The translations under genes and the position numbers were made by a program. DNA of 64,000 nt from JAEUMD01 sp036768475 (GTDB lineage Bacteria; Pseudomonadota; Alphaproteobacteria; Rhizobiales; Hyphomicrobiaceae). The stretch is from assembly GCA_036768475.1 (NCBI GenBank), contig DAIPMW010000001.1, positions 62,001-126,000 on the forward strand. The letters are read 5' to 3'. Numbering within the stretch: the first letter of the stretch is position 1; every line of letters starts with the position of its first letter. Positions 53,909-63,149 of the stretch are shown here, in pieces. Below the pieces are notes generated by a model. The model was given only the letters and a program-made list of their open reading frames with translations, was not told the origin of the DNA and did no database searches.

Positions 53909-53947
53909 GAGCCCGTGGGGTGGCAACCTCGCGGGCTTACCGTTTTT
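53909..53947 (+). terminator. Probable terminator after cckA
   Basis: AGCCCG pairs with CGGGCT around a GC-rich interior, followed by ACCGTTTTT. It lies 29 bases after the cckA stop. The stem interior is imperfect. Confidence 0.6.
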
Positions 53948-54009
53948 GGTCTGCACCTGCCTTGGCGCAACACGACATGGCGAACCGCTTCCCACTCAGG
54001 CGTGAAACA

Positions 54010-54077
54010 AGCCTTCAGACAAAGAATTGGAGCGAGTCGCCGCGGTCAATGTGGCTCCACCAAAGTGACCTGCTTTA
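54010..54077. repeat. Degenerate family B repeat
   Basis: CTTCAGACAAAGAATTGGAGCG followed by GGTCAATGTGG and AAGTGACCTGCTTTAA aligns, with many changes, to the right half of the reference copy (CTCAAACAAAGAGATAGAGC...ACCTGCTCTA). The final TTA is the stop codon (minus strand) of the adjacent phytase-like gene. Confidence 0.45.
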
Positions 54078-55196
54078 ACGCGTCGCGCGCCCGGCCATGC
54101 CATCGTCAAGGAGCTTGAACTGCATGAGCAGCGTGCGCTGCAGGAAGCTGTTGAAGTTATCATCCGACATGAGGGTGAGGATCGTACTTCCGTCCTGCGC
54201 ACGATGTGTCGAGATTGCTTCCATGTTGTCGATCTCTTGCGACATGTTCGCCTCAATCAAAATGTCGCCCTTGATTACGGCGCCGGGCGCCACATCGCCG
54301 GAACGAATTCGGCGCATGCGCATCTTGACACCTTCGCTCCAGCGGAACCGGCGCTCCAGCACGATCACGTCCCCGTTGGCAAGGCCCACGGCGTCCGTCA
54401 GATCGAAACCTCCGATGTCCGTGATGGCAAACCGCGATGCACGTCCGTCCGAAAGGATCCAGCCGGTATGGTGTCCGTTCCGGTCGTGGAAACGCTCCGC
54501 GATGGCGATGACCGCTCCCTTGAGCCGCCCCGCCTGCACTTGCGCCACTGCCTCGAAGCCCTTGAGCGCGTTCATCCGCCGCGCATCCTTGGGAAGCGGA
54601 AGGTAGCGAGACGGTGGCGTCACTCCGTCCTTGCCGATCTCGAAAACGCCCAGGCGGTGATTCTGCTCGAACGAGATCAGCAGTTGGCCGCGCCCGACCG
54701 TACCGCGCATCAAGACGACCGCTTCCGCGTCGCGATCCCGATCGCGCCTGAGCGGTCCCCCATCGCGGGCCTTGAGCGGACCGAGCCGCGCCCGTGCCAA
54801 ACCTTCCGGACGGCCACCACGGTAGACGATGTCCGCCGTCATCCAGGTGCCGGCGTCCGACACCGCCACAAGGCGGCTGCCGTCTGCATCCAGAGCCAGC
54901 CCTGACCAGCCACCGAAGCGCGGATCATTCGAGGTCAGTACCAGCCCGCCGAGCCACTCGAGCGAACCGAAGCGCGTGCGCGACGTACCGAGCTTTTCGA
55001 AGCCCGCAATTGGGCGGGCCACGACCTCGATCGCTTGGACAGCGCTATCCGCGGTATCCGGCTTTGAACGCTTCTCGGCAGCAACCGCCGCTCCACCGGC
55101 GAGGCCAAACGCGAACAGTGCGATTGCCAACCCGGCATCGCGCAACTTCCGGATTTGTCGCGGTCGCACCGCGCAGACGTTGCCCTCCCCCGCCAT
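54075..55196 (-). CDS. Secreted esterase-like/phytase-like beta-propeller protein
   Basis: 373 residues of the 'esterase-like activity of phytase' family (PF13449 type). The precursor has an N-terminal membrane or signal segment (AGLAIALFAFGLAGGAAVAA). The propeller shows FGGWSGLALDADGSRLVAVSDAG, RDRDAEAVVLMRG, LISFEQNHRLGVFEIG, KGFEAVAQV, and the ending SDDNFNSFLQRTLLMQF. Catalytic activity of the family is poorly known. The name rests on fold similarity. Nothing in the neighbourhood points to a substrate. Confidence 0.87.
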   Translation of the reverse strand: MAGEGNVCAVRPRQIRKLRDAGLAIALFAFGLAGGAAVAAEKRSKPDTADSAVQAIEVVARPIAGFEKLGTSRTRFGSLEWLGGLVLTSNDPRFGGWSGLALDADGSRLVAVSDAGTWMTADIVYRGGRPEGLARARLGPLKARDGGPLRRDRDRDAEAVVLMRGTVGRGQLLISFEQNHRLGVFEIGKDGVTPPSRYLPLPKDARRMNALKGFEAVAQVQAGRLKGAVIAIAERFHDRNGHHTGWILSDGRASRFAITDIGGFDLTDAVGLANGDVIVLERRFRWSEGVKMRMRRIRSGDVAPGAVIKGDILIEANMSQEIDNMEAISTHRAQDGSTILTLMSDDNFNSFLQRTLLMQFKLLDDGMAGRATR

Positions 55197-55237
55197 CGAT
55201 CACACCTCGGCCCCTCGGCTTCTTCCGGTTCCGTTCA

Positions 55238-55337
55238 CAGCACGTTTAGCTGAAGCGTGCGTAGGTTCAGTGTGAAAACATGGTCGAAACAAGAGATCGG
55301 TTCGCGTCCGTTCCTTCATGCGACATGAACACGATCC
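55238..55337. repeat. Family A repeat between phytase-like gene and cobT, diverged
   Basis: CACGTTTAGCTGAAGCGTGC, then GGTTCAGTGTGAAAACATGG and TCGAAACAAG match the family. Hairpin 2 is much degenerate (TTCGCGTCCGTTCC...GACATGAACACGATCC). Confidence 0.7.
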
Positions 55338-55358
55338 CCACCATGCAGCTTCGCAAAC

Positions 55359-57263
55359 TCAATTGAAACGCCCACGCCGGCCGCGTCCGGGCACCAAACC
55401 GCCGCGCGTGTATCCAGCCGGTTTTTCGTCGAACAGCTCAACAAGCTTTTCCGTCATCGCACCGGCAAGCTCGGATGGATCGGTAATCGTCACCGCACGG
55501 CGATAATAGCGGGTCACGTCGTGACCGATGCCGATGGCCAGAAGTTCCACGGGCGATCGCACTTCGATTTCGTTGATCACCTGTCGCAAATGGCTCTCCA
55601 GGTAAGTTCCCGAGTTGGCCGACAGTGTGGAATCATCTACCGGCGCGCCATCGGAGATCATCATCAGGATGCGGCGCTGCTCGGGACGGCCGAGCAGACG
55701 CTGATGCGCCCATGCTAATGCTTCGCCGTCGATGTTCTCCTTGAGAAGTCCCTCGCGCATCATCAGCGCCAGCGAGCGGCGCGCACGCCGCCACGGCTCG
55801 TCCGCCTTTTTGTAGATGATGTGCCGCAGATCGTTGAGACGTCCGGGAGATGTCGGCTTGCCAGCCTCGATCCAACGCTCGCGCGACTGCCCGCCCTTCC
55901 AGGCCCGCGTCGTGAAACCGAGGATCTCGACCTTGACTCCGCACCGTTCCAGCGTCCGCGCGAGAATTTCCGCGCAGCATGCCGCCACCATGATCGGGCG
56001 CCCGCGCATCGAACCTGAATTGTCGAGCAACAGCGTAACGACGGTATCGCGGAAGTCTGTGTCGCGCTCCTGTTTGAACGAAAGCGGCGCCATCGGATCG
56101 ATGATGATGCGAGTGAGGCGCGCCGCATCCAGCGTGCCTTCCTCCAGATCGAAATCCCAGGCGCGATTCTGCTGCGCGAGAAGCTTGCGCTGCAGCTTGT
56201 TGGCGAGCCGTGAAACAACCGCTGTCAGATTCCGCAACTCCTTGTCGAGAAACGCCCTGAGCCGGTCCAGTTCCTCGGGCATCGCCAAGTCCTCGGCAAC
56301 GACGATCTCGTCGAACTCGCGGGTGAAGACCGAGTAGCCGAAGCGTTCAGGATCCTCGAGCACGGATAGATTGGGCCGCCATGGCTCCGGCGTCTCGCCG
56401 TCCTCGGGCCCATCCATGTCTGTCTCGAACTGATCCGACCGCGCCTGTTCGGCGGCTTCCTGCTGCTCACCGACTTCGCCATCCTGCTGCTGATCCTCGC
56501 TGTGGCTCTCCTGCGCCTCGCCTTCGCCGTCGTTGTCCTCCGTCTCATCCTGGCCGCTGTCAGGAGTTTCCTCTTCCTTCTGCTCGCTCTCCTCGTCGGA
56601 GCCCCTTTGCGGCTCCTCGTCCACCTGCAGCGACTTCAGCAATTGCTTGACGAGGCGCCCGAATGCTGCCTGGTCGTTGGCCAGGTCATGCATCTGATCG
56701 AGAACGTTGCCACCGCGCGACTCGATATGTGATTGCCACACGTCGACGATCGCCTGGGCATTGTCGGGAGCTTTTTGCCCGGTGAGACGCTCCCGCACGA
56801 TCAGCGCCAGCGCATCCTCAAGCGGTGCCTCCTCGCGCGAGGTCACGTTCGCGAAGCGGCCATGTGAATACAGGTCATCGATTTTGGCAGCGAGATTCTG
56901 CGCCATGCCCTCCATGCGGTTTGCGCCAACCGCCTCGACACGTGCGCGCTCGATCGCATCAAAAGCCACCCGCGCCTGACCGCCGCCGGGGAAAAGCTTG
57001 TTGTGAAGCTTGTCGTCGTGGCACGCCGCAGTCAGCGCCAGACTGTCTGCCCAGCCGCGCAGCACCGCAATCTCGTGTGCGGAGGGCACGCGAGACGGCT
57101 CGGGGAGATTGACGATATTGCCATTGAGTTCCGGGCGGCCCGGCTGATAGGCGACATGCACGTCACCGTCGCCGGCAACCGCACGCACGCACACCTCCAG
57201 CGCCTTCTTCAGAGGTTCCGAAGGCGCTTCCTTGCGCTTGGATGAGAACGGCGGCGCGACCAT
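55359..57263 (-). CDS. cobT: Aerobic cobaltochelatase subunit CobT
   Basis: Subunit of the CobNST complex that inserts cobalt into hydrogenobyrinic acid diamide. The 634 residues have a helical N-terminal domain, a long acidic segment at about 210-300 (EEPQRGSDEESEQKEEETPD...), and a C-terminal VWA domain with the MIDAS motif LLLDNSGSMRGRP near residue 415 and MISDGAPVDDSTLS. Length is normal. It starts 13 bases after the cobS stop. The large subunit cobN is not in the window. Confidence 0.95.
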   Translation of the reverse strand: MVAPPFSSKRKEAPSEPLKKALEVCVRAVAGDGDVHVAYQPGRPELNGNIVNLPEPSRVPSAHEIAVLRGWADSLALTAACHDDKLHNKLFPGGGQARVAFDAIERARVEAVGANRMEGMAQNLAAKIDDLYSHGRFANVTSREEAPLEDALALIVRERLTGQKAPDNAQAIVDVWQSHIESRGGNVLDQMHDLANDQAAFGRLVKQLLKSLQVDEEPQRGSDEESEQKEEETPDSGQDETEDNDGEGEAQESHSEDQQQDGEVGEQQEAAEQARSDQFETDMDGPEDGETPEPWRPNLSVLEDPERFGYSVFTREFDEIVVAEDLAMPEELDRLRAFLDKELRNLTAVVSRLANKLQRKLLAQQNRAWDFDLEEGTLDAARLTRIIIDPMAPLSFKQERDTDFRDTVVTLLLDNSGSMRGRPIMVAACCAEILARTLERCGVKVEILGFTTRAWKGGQSRERWIEAGKPTSPGRLNDLRHIIYKKADEPWRRARRSLALMMREGLLKENIDGEALAWAHQRLLGRPEQRRILMMISDGAPVDDSTLSANSGTYLESHLRQVINEIEVRSPVELLAIGIGHDVTRYYRRAVTITDPSELAGAMTEKLVELFDEKPAGYTRGGLVPGRGRRGRFN

Positions 57264-57276
57264 CGCGAACCTGTCT

Positions 57277-58275
57277 TCAGCTCAGCGCCACGTTGGCGGT
57301 GCTTTCCGGCAATTCCTTGCCGAACGAGCGCTGGTAGAACTCCGCCACGAGCGGACGTTCCAGTTCGTCGCACTTATTGAGGAACGTCAGCCGGAAGGCG
57401 AAGCCCACGTCGTTGAAAATCTCCGTGTTCTGCGCCCAGGTGAGCACTGTGCGCGGGCTCATCACCGTCGAAATGTCGCCGTTGATGAACGCCTGCCGCG
57501 TCAGATCGGCAACCCGCACCATGTTGGAAACAGTCTTGCGCTGTTCTTCCGACTTGGCGAACGATTTCGCCTTCGACAGCACGATTCCCACCTCGTCGTC
57601 GTGCGGCAGATAGTTGAGCGTGACCACGACCGACCAGCGGTCCATCTGACCCTGGTTGATCTGCTGCGTGCCGTGATAGAGCCCCGACGTGTCTCCCAGA
57701 CCGATCGTGTTCGTCGTTGCGAACAGGCGGAACGCTGGATGCGGCCGGATCACTTTCGACTGGTCGAGCAGCGTCAGCTTGCCCGACACTTCCAGGATGC
57801 GCTGGATGACGAACATCACGTCCGGTCGCCCGGCATCGTATTCGTCGAACACGAGCGCTGTGTTCGACTGCAACGCATATGGCAGGATACCCTCTCGGAA
57901 CTCGGTCACTTGCTGCCCGTCGCGGATCACGATCGCATCCTTGCCGACCAGATCGATACGGCTGACGTGGCTGTCGAGGTTGATCCGCACGCACGGCCAG
58001 TTAAGCCGCGCCGCGACCTGTTCGATGTGGGTCGACTTGCCGGTGCCGTGATAGCCCTGCACCATAACGCGCCGGTTGTGCTTGAATCCGGCCAGGATCG
58101 CCAGCGTCACGTCGCGGTTGAAAAGATAGTCCGGGTCCAGATCCGGCACGTGTTCATCAGCCCGCGCATAGGCGGGAACCTCGAGGTCAGTGTCGATACC
58201 GAACACTTGCCGCACCGAAACTGTCATGTCTGGGAGACCGGGCACGCTATTTGCCGCGGATACCTGCTCACGCAT
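57277..58275 (-). CDS. cobS: Aerobic cobaltochelatase subunit CobS
   Basis: AAA+ ATPase of the CobNST chelatase. The 332 residues have the characteristic FGIDTDLEVPAYARADEHVPDLDPDYLFN start, Walker A VQGYHGTGKSTHIEQVAARL near 95, Walker B TALVFDEYDAGRPDVMFVIQRIL, and FRLFATTNTIGLGDTSGLYHGTQ. It forms a ring with CobT. The upstream J-domain gene on the same strand is separated by 109 bp, probably part of the same unit. Confidence 0.96.
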   Translation of the reverse strand: MREQVSAANSVPGLPDMTVSVRQVFGIDTDLEVPAYARADEHVPDLDPDYLFNRDVTLAILAGFKHNRRVMVQGYHGTGKSTHIEQVAARLNWPCVRINLDSHVSRIDLVGKDAIVIRDGQQVTEFREGILPYALQSNTALVFDEYDAGRPDVMFVIQRILEVSGKLTLLDQSKVIRPHPAFRLFATTNTIGLGDTSGLYHGTQQINQGQMDRWSVVVTLNYLPHDDEVGIVLSKAKSFAKSEEQRKTVSNMVRVADLTRQAFINGDISTVMSPRTVLTWAQNTEIFNDVGFAFRLTFLNKCDELERPLVAEFYQRSFGKELPESTANVALS

Positions 58276-58384
58276 ATCGATTTTTCTTTTCCGGATCGTG
58301 TTGTTGAAAATCGCGCTGTCGCACGCAAGAGCTTTGCTGCGCCGCAGCGCCCACCAGCGCGCAGAGTACGCTGGAACGACTGTG

Positions 58385-59023
58385 TCAGACCAGCCCGACC
58401 TGCTTCAAATAGTTATAAGCTTGGATGATCTCGCGCAACTTTTCCTCCGACCGGCGGTCGCCGCCATTAGCGTCGGGGTGGTGCAGCTTCACCAGTTCCT
58501 TGAAGCGCGACTTGATCTCATCCTTTTCCGCCTCATGGCGCAGATTAAGCGACGTGAAGGCCTTTTTCTCCAGTGGTCGGAGCTGCCGCCGCGGTCTCGT
58601 CGCTCCCGAACCCCTGCCCACACCTTGCCGCGACAAAACGCCGTGGGGATCGCGGATACGCGTTTTCGGCCCGATCCGGTCGGCGTAGGCGGCCTGGTCG
58701 ATACCCGGCGCCGACCCGTTTGCACCCACTTTCCACGTCGGTCGATGCCCCGTGGCAGCATCCTTGATGAAACCCTCCACCTCGCCGTCAGACATCCCAT
58801 CGAAATAGTTGTAAGACGAGTTGTACTGCCGCACGTGATCGAGGCAGAAGTGGAAGTATTCGCCATCGCGCCCGCGCCCTTTCGGCGCCTTGTGGCTGGC
58901 TTTCTCGCTGCAGCCTTTCCACTGGCACTCCGGCAGGCGTGACCGCTCGGCCCGCTCGCGCTCCTCGCGCTCGCGCCGTGGCGCAACCCGGATGCTGTCG
59001 AAGTACTTGGAATTGAGCTTCAT
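58385..59023 (-). CDS. J-domain protein (DnaJ family)
   Basis: 212 residues. The J domain is at the C-terminus with LVKLHHPDANGGDRRSEEKL (HPD motif) and IIQAYNYLK, so it could stimulate an Hsp70. The N-terminal part has CQWKGCSEKASHKAPKGRG and YFHFCLDHVRQYNSSYNYFDG, with three cysteines and a histidine that could bind a metal. This architecture is conserved in Hyphomicrobiales next to bolA and cobS. The link to cobalt chelation is positional only. Confidence 0.9.
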   Translation of the reverse strand: MKLNSKYFDSIRVAPRREREERERAERSRLPECQWKGCSEKASHKAPKGRGRDGEYFHFCLDHVRQYNSSYNYFDGMSDGEVEGFIKDAATGHRPTWKVGANGSAPGIDQAAYADRIGPKTRIRDPHGVLSRQGVGRGSGATRPRRQLRPLEKKAFTSLNLRHEAEKDEIKSRFKELVKLHHPDANGGDRRSEEKLREIIQAYNYLKQVGLV

Positions 59024-59153
59024 GACCGCCAGATTATGGTGTGCAGGCTTCGGTTAGACAAGAACGCAACGTCGTCGCGCACGCGATTGTCGCAGGCGCG
59101 ATGCGCGACGGAACCAAATTGGTCCGACACCACATCATAAGAGAGGATTCTTA

Positions 59154-59429
59154 ATGTCAGCGGAACAGAGCATGCGGGAAAAACTGATGATGGGCCTCAA
59201 TCCGACCCGCCTTGACATCATCAACGAGTCCGAGCTTCACGCCGGCCACCGCAGTTCGCCGGGAACGGGCGAGAGCCACTTCCGCATACTCGTTGTCTCA
59301 GATGCTTTCGCTGGCAAATCCCGCGTCGAGCGTCACCGCATCGTCAATGAGATTCTAGCCGAAGAACTTGCCGGCCGCATCCATGCGCTCGCGCTGAAGG
59401 TCTATGCACCAGGCGAAGCGATGACGTAA
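59154..59429 (+). CDS. BolA family protein
   Basis: 91-residue BolA-like protein. It has the helix-turn region LIIN-type IINESELHAGHRS and the invariant histidine in GESHFRILVVSDAFAGKSRVERHRIVNEIL, followed by AGRIHALALKVYAPGE. Such proteins pair with monothiol glutaredoxins in iron-sulfur trafficking. Start ATG 59154 follows GAGAGGA. It is divergent from the J-domain gene. Confidence 0.93.
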   Translation: MSAEQSMREKLMMGLNPTRLDIINESELHAGHRSSPGTGESHFRILVVSDAFAGKSRVERHRIVNEILAEELAGRIHALALKVYAPGEAMT

Positions 59430-59492
59430 GGTCCACGCGCCCATAACGACCCATGCGGCCGCGCCGACACGTGCCGTAAGGCAACCCCATAG

Positions 59493-59529
59493 CAAATGAA
59501 GGCGCCCCGGATCGAAGATCCAGGACGCC
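59493..59529 (-). terminator. Terminator of the His/Arg/Trp-rich protein gene
   Basis: On the minus strand GGCGTCCTGGATC pairs with GATCCGGGGCGCC (two G-U pairs) around TTC, followed by TTCATTTG. It lies 38 bases beyond the stop at 59567. On the plus strand the same stem has two A-C mismatches, which supports the minus direction. Confidence 0.65.
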
Positions 59530-59566
59530 CTCTCGCGGATTGACCGCATCTGCAACAAACTTTGAA

Positions 59567-59863
59567 TCACCAGCAGCGGCGCACCCAGCGGCACTTGCGG
59601 TGGCCCCAGTGGTTGCGCCAGCAGCGCTTCACCAACCGGCAGTGATCACGATGGCGCCAATGGCGATGGCGCCAATGGCGGTGCCCCCGGCGTCGATAAT
59701 GAACCTGCTCGACTGGCGACGCATTTGCGCCTTGCAGAGTGCGCATCAGGTCGACGGTCGTTGCGGCAGGCGCTGCAGCGGCCGGCGTCGAAGCGATAGG
59801 CGCCGCAAGTACCGCGAACAAGACAGCGGTACATGCTATCGCGAACTTCGAAAATCTCTTCAT
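59567..59863 (-). CDS. Secreted His/Arg/Trp-rich small protein
   Basis: Not recognised. The 98-residue precursor has a Sec signal (FAIACTAVLFAVLAAPIASTPAAA). Its mature C-terminal third is a repeated GHRHWRHRHWRHRDHC-type pattern, ending RKCRWVRRCW, with three cysteines. In the DNA this appears as GATGGCGCCAAT direct repeats at about 59649-59680. AGGAGG lies eight bases before ATG 59863, so translation is well supported. The His/Cys content suggests metal or heme binding, or an antimicrobial or surface role (inference). Longer frames upstream are not supported. Confidence 0.78.
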   Translation of the reverse strand: MKRFSKFAIACTAVLFAVLAAPIASTPAAAAPAATTVDLMRTLQGANASPVEQVHYRRRGHRHWRHRHWRHRDHCRLVKRCWRNHWGHRKCRWVRRCW

Positions 59864-60322
59864 TTTCGGTTCCTCCTGGTTCTGGAGCTGCGGTATCGAA
59901 TGACCGCCCGACCCATACCCTTTGGTTGAAGTCCAAATGAACACCTTCATGCTAGGCGGCATCCGGGTCCCTCGGCTGGCATCACCTTCAATCGAACCCA
60001 GCGTCACCTCACGGGAACGGAAACGAAAGCCGGACGCGGGTACAACGCATTTGATCACCAGCGTCCCTCGACCGTCACCGATCCCGACACGATGCCCACT
60101 CGGGAGCGGCACGTGGTAGGCCTATGAGAAGCGCTGTGACATGAACCACAGATGAACTGGCATGCGGAGGATTCGTTCAAATTCTGTTACATCGTGAATT
60201 GGCGCTTGCTTGGATCGAGCAATCGAACAAATCGCACGGCGCAAAGCGCTGTCGCAGACCCCTGATGCATCATTGAGCGACATCGTTGATCTGCTCGGGT
60301 GCCCACCAGCCTCAACGCGACC
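59864..60322. other. Intergenic stretch before the CNNM gene end
   Basis: About 460 bases that hold the promoter region of the His/Arg/Trp-rich protein gene (minus) and the region past the end of the CNNM gene. Short frames on both strands are not convincing. The only clear signal is the AGGAGG at 59872-59877. No repeat of families A or B is seen. Confidence 0.4.
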
Positions 60323-61609
60323 TTATTCCGAACCCTCCTTATCCAGTTCCAGCGGCTTGACGCGAAGCGCCGTGATCTTGTTTCGGCTCTTGCGGAGGAT
60401 TTCGAAACGGTAGCCGTGAAACGTGAAAGCCTGGCCTGGCTCGGGAATGGTCTGCGCCTCGTGGATGACAAGCCCTGCAATCGTCGTTGCTTCTGTATCC
60501 GGCAGATCCCAATCCATGTGCCGGTTGAGATCGCGGATCGGCATGGAGCCATCGACGTTTACGGTTCCATCCGCCTGCGGTCGGATTGCCGCCTCGTGAA
60601 CGTCATGCTCATCGGCAATCTGTCCGACGATTTCCTCCAGGATATCCTCAAGCGTAATGAGGCCCTGCACCTCGCCGTACTCGTCGACGACCAGGGCCAT
60701 CTGCTGCTTCTGCTTAAGGAACTGGTTGAGCTGATCCTTGAGGCTTGTCGCTTCGGGCACGAACCATGGCTTGGTTGCAAAGCTCATCACGTCGAGCGAA
60801 TCGACATCCCAGTTGGCTGCCCCCAGCGCCGCCAGCAGATCCTTGGTATGCAGGACCGCGACGATGTTCTCCGGCTCTTCGCGCCACAACGGGATACGCG
60901 AATATTGCGTCTTCAGGATCTCGTGCACGATGCGTCCGGGTGGATCGTCCACGTTGACCGTGTCCATCTTGGTGCGATGGATCATAATGTCCTCAACCGT
61001 CAGGTCTCCAAGATCGAGAACGCCGCCCAGCATGTGCGCATCGTGACGCGCCACGGCACCTTCCTTGGTCTGCAGCTCGATCGTGCCGCGAATCTCCTCA
61101 TGTGCTGCGAGAATGTTGGCCGCGTCGTCCCTCTTCGTGGGGGTCAATGTGATGACGGCGCTGACGATCTTCTCGATCAGATAGACGGCCGGCCTGAAGG
61201 CAACGATGAGCGCCTTCATCACCGGAGCGACGGCCAGCGCAATGCGATCCGGAAAAGCAATGGCATAGGTCTTCGGCAGCACCTCTGAGAATATAACGAC
61301 GAGGATCGTCATGCCGATGGTGGCGTAGGCGACGCCGACCTCGCCGAACAGCCCGATCAGCAGGCTCGTTGTGAGCGCGGAGGCGAGAATGTTAACGAGG
61401 TTATTCCCGAGCAGCACCGTGCCGATCATCCGCTCCGGCTCCGCCAGCAGCTCGTTCACGCGCCGTGCCCTTTCGTTTCCTTCAAGCTCCAAGGCGTGTA
61501 GCCGCGCCCGCGAAGCCGCCGTGAGCGCCGTCTCGGAACCGGAAAAAAAAGCGGAAAGCCCCAGCAGCAGGATAACGACGGCAAGGGTCAGGATGATTTC
61601 GATGGGCAT
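60323..61609 (-). CDS. CNNM/CorC family transporter (HlyC-type, CBS domains)
   Basis: 428 residues. It has an N-terminal DUF21/CNNM membrane domain of four helices, starting MPIEIILTLAVVILLLGLSA with FFSGSETALTAASRARLHALE. Two CBS domains follow at about 205-330 (HRTKMDTVNVDDPP, ALVVDEYGEVQGLITLEDILEEIVGQI) and a CorC/HlyC C-terminal domain (NVDGSMPIRDLNRHMDW). Such proteins export or regulate Mg2+ or Co2+. No partner gene is adjacent. It begins 248 bp before the aroB stop. Confidence 0.93.
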   Translation of the reverse strand: MPIEIILTLAVVILLLGLSAFFSGSETALTAASRARLHALELEGNERARRVNELLAEPERMIGTVLLGNNLVNILASALTTSLLIGLFGEVGVAYATIGMTILVVIFSEVLPKTYAIAFPDRIALAVAPVMKALIVAFRPAVYLIEKIVSAVITLTPTKRDDAANILAAHEEIRGTIELQTKEGAVARHDAHMLGGVLDLGDLTVEDIMIHRTKMDTVNVDDPPGRIVHEILKTQYSRIPLWREEPENIVAVLHTKDLLAALGAANWDVDSLDVMSFATKPWFVPEATSLKDQLNQFLKQKQQMALVVDEYGEVQGLITLEDILEEIVGQIADEHDVHEAAIRPQADGTVNVDGSMPIRDLNRHMDWDLPDTEATTIAGLVIHEAQTIPEPGQAFTFHGYRFEILRKSRNKITALRVKPLELDKEGSE

Positions 61610-61857
61610 GGCTCTTTGGGGTGTGGGTGGGTCAAGCTGGAAATATGAACGAATTTAGGGTGCGCCAGATCGTTTTGACAGGCGCCGCAACACTCGATCC
61701 AACATGCACCTTACGTCCTAATAACGCATTGGCGCGGGTTTTGGCCATGAACGGAACGCCAAGTTCCGCCGCTCGCGGCGTATAAGGACGGTTGGCGACC
61801 AGGCGCGAATTCGTGCGATCAAGGGCTTGGAAGGCAGCTCGGCCGACTGCGTTCCGG

Positions 61858-63000
61858 CTACCCAGAAATCTCACGTGCCAGGAAATCGCGGACCGCACCG
61901 GGATCCACGTCCCGGGTGACGAAGGCCTCGCCGATGTCGCGCGCCAGAATGAAGGTGAGCCGCCCTTGGCGAACCTTCTTGTCCTGGGCCATCAGCCGCA
62001 TAAGCTCGTCGGCGTCAGCCCGCCCACCCGGAATATCGCTAATTCTCGTCGGCAGCCCCACGTCCTTGAAATGTTGGCTCACGCGCGCCGCAGTGCCTTG
62101 CGGACAAAGCCCCTGTGTTTCGGAAAAGCGGAAGGCTAGGCAGATGCCGATCGCAACACCCTCGCCGTGCAGAAGGCGGTCCGAGTAACCCGTCCACGCC
62201 TCGAGCGCATGGCCGAAGGTATGGCCGAGATTGAGCAGCGCGCGATCGCCCGCTTCCTTCTCGTCGCGCACCACGACGTCGGACTTCGACTTCACACTTG
62301 TCTCGATGGCTTGCGAGAGCGCCGACACGTCGTTGCCGAACACGCTTCGCCAGCTCTCTTCCAGCCAAGTGAAGAATCCCTTGTCCCAGATAAGGCCGTA
62401 TTTCGCCACCTCGGCATAACCTGCGCGCATCTCCCGCGCCGGTAATGTCGAAAGCACATCGGTATCCGCCAGCACTAGGCTTGGCTGATGGAATGTCCCG
62501 ATCAGGTTCTTGCCCTGGGGCGTGTTGATCCCAGTCTTGCCACCGACCGAGGAATCGACCTGTGCCAGAAGTGTTGTGGGAATCTGCACGAAGCGCACGC
62601 CGCGCCGCAGGATCGAGGCCGCAAAGCCCGCCAGATCGCCGATCACGCCGCCGCCGAAAGCGATCACGAGGTCGCCGCGTTCCAGCCCCAACGACAACAG
62701 CTTTTCCGACAGCGGCGCGAGCTGGCCAAAGCACTTGGTCGCCTCGCCGGCTGGCAGAACAACCGTCCCCAGCAGACGCCCCTCCGAGCCGAGGCTCTTC
62801 TCCAGAGCTGCCAGATGATAATGTGCAACGTTTTCATCCGTGACGATCCCGTAGCGCGCCTCGCCGAGTCGCTGCGGAATAATCCGTCCTGCCTGTGCGA
62901 GCAGCCCGGGCCCGATCAGAACCTCGTAGGCGCGCCCCTCCAACGGCACGGGAACCGTACGTGTCTGGCCAGCAGAAGGAACATTGACGACGGTCGGCAT
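61858..63000 (-). CDS. aroB: 3-dehydroquinate synthase
   Basis: Second step of the shikimate pathway, NAD- and Zn-dependent cyclisation. From ATG 63000 the protein has about 380 residues; GTG 63012 is an alternative. Motifs: VLPAGEATKCFGQL, LVIAFGGGVIGDLAGFAASI, GVRFVQIPTTLLAQVDSSVGGKTGINT, KNLIGTFHQPSLVLADTDVL, and the zinc histidines in LNLGHTFGHALEAWTGY and HGEGVAIG. Usual alphaproteobacterial order aroK-aroB on the minus strand. Confidence 0.95.
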   Translation of the reverse strand: MPTVVNVPSAGQTRTVPVPLEGRAYEVLIGPGLLAQAGRIIPQRLGEARYGIVTDENVAHYHLAALEKSLGSEGRLLGTVVLPAGEATKCFGQLAPLSEKLLSLGLERGDLVIAFGGGVIGDLAGFAASILRRGVRFVQIPTTLLAQVDSSVGGKTGINTPQGKNLIGTFHQPSLVLADTDVLSTLPAREMRAGYAEVAKYGLIWDKGFFTWLEESWRSVFGNDVSALSQAIETSVKSKSDVVVRDEKEAGDRALLNLGHTFGHALEAWTGYSDRLLHGEGVAIGICLAFRFSETQGLCPQGTAARVSQHFKDVGLPTRISDIPGGRADADELMRLMAQDKKVRQGRLTFILARDIGEAFVTRDVDPGAVRDFLAREISG

Positions 63001-63149
63001 TTGGCTTGGCACTCTTGAATTTCAAGGAACGAATGTTTTCACGAGACGGTCTTCCGATCGAAACCGTCCTGACAGCAGCAGGCAACTGACGACAAGGCGC
63101 TGGCGCGCCCCTCAATGCTGAATGTCGGTAAGCCCGCCTCCTGCTCCTA

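Noticed and set aside
55238..58384. Cobalamin riboswitch near cobT and cobS
   Set aside because: No B12-box-like core was recognised in the upstream gaps.
59640..59690. Tandem GATGGCGCCAAT units, at first CRISPR- or satellite-like
   Set aside because: They encode the HRHW repeats of the small secreted protein, and there are no spacers or cas genes.
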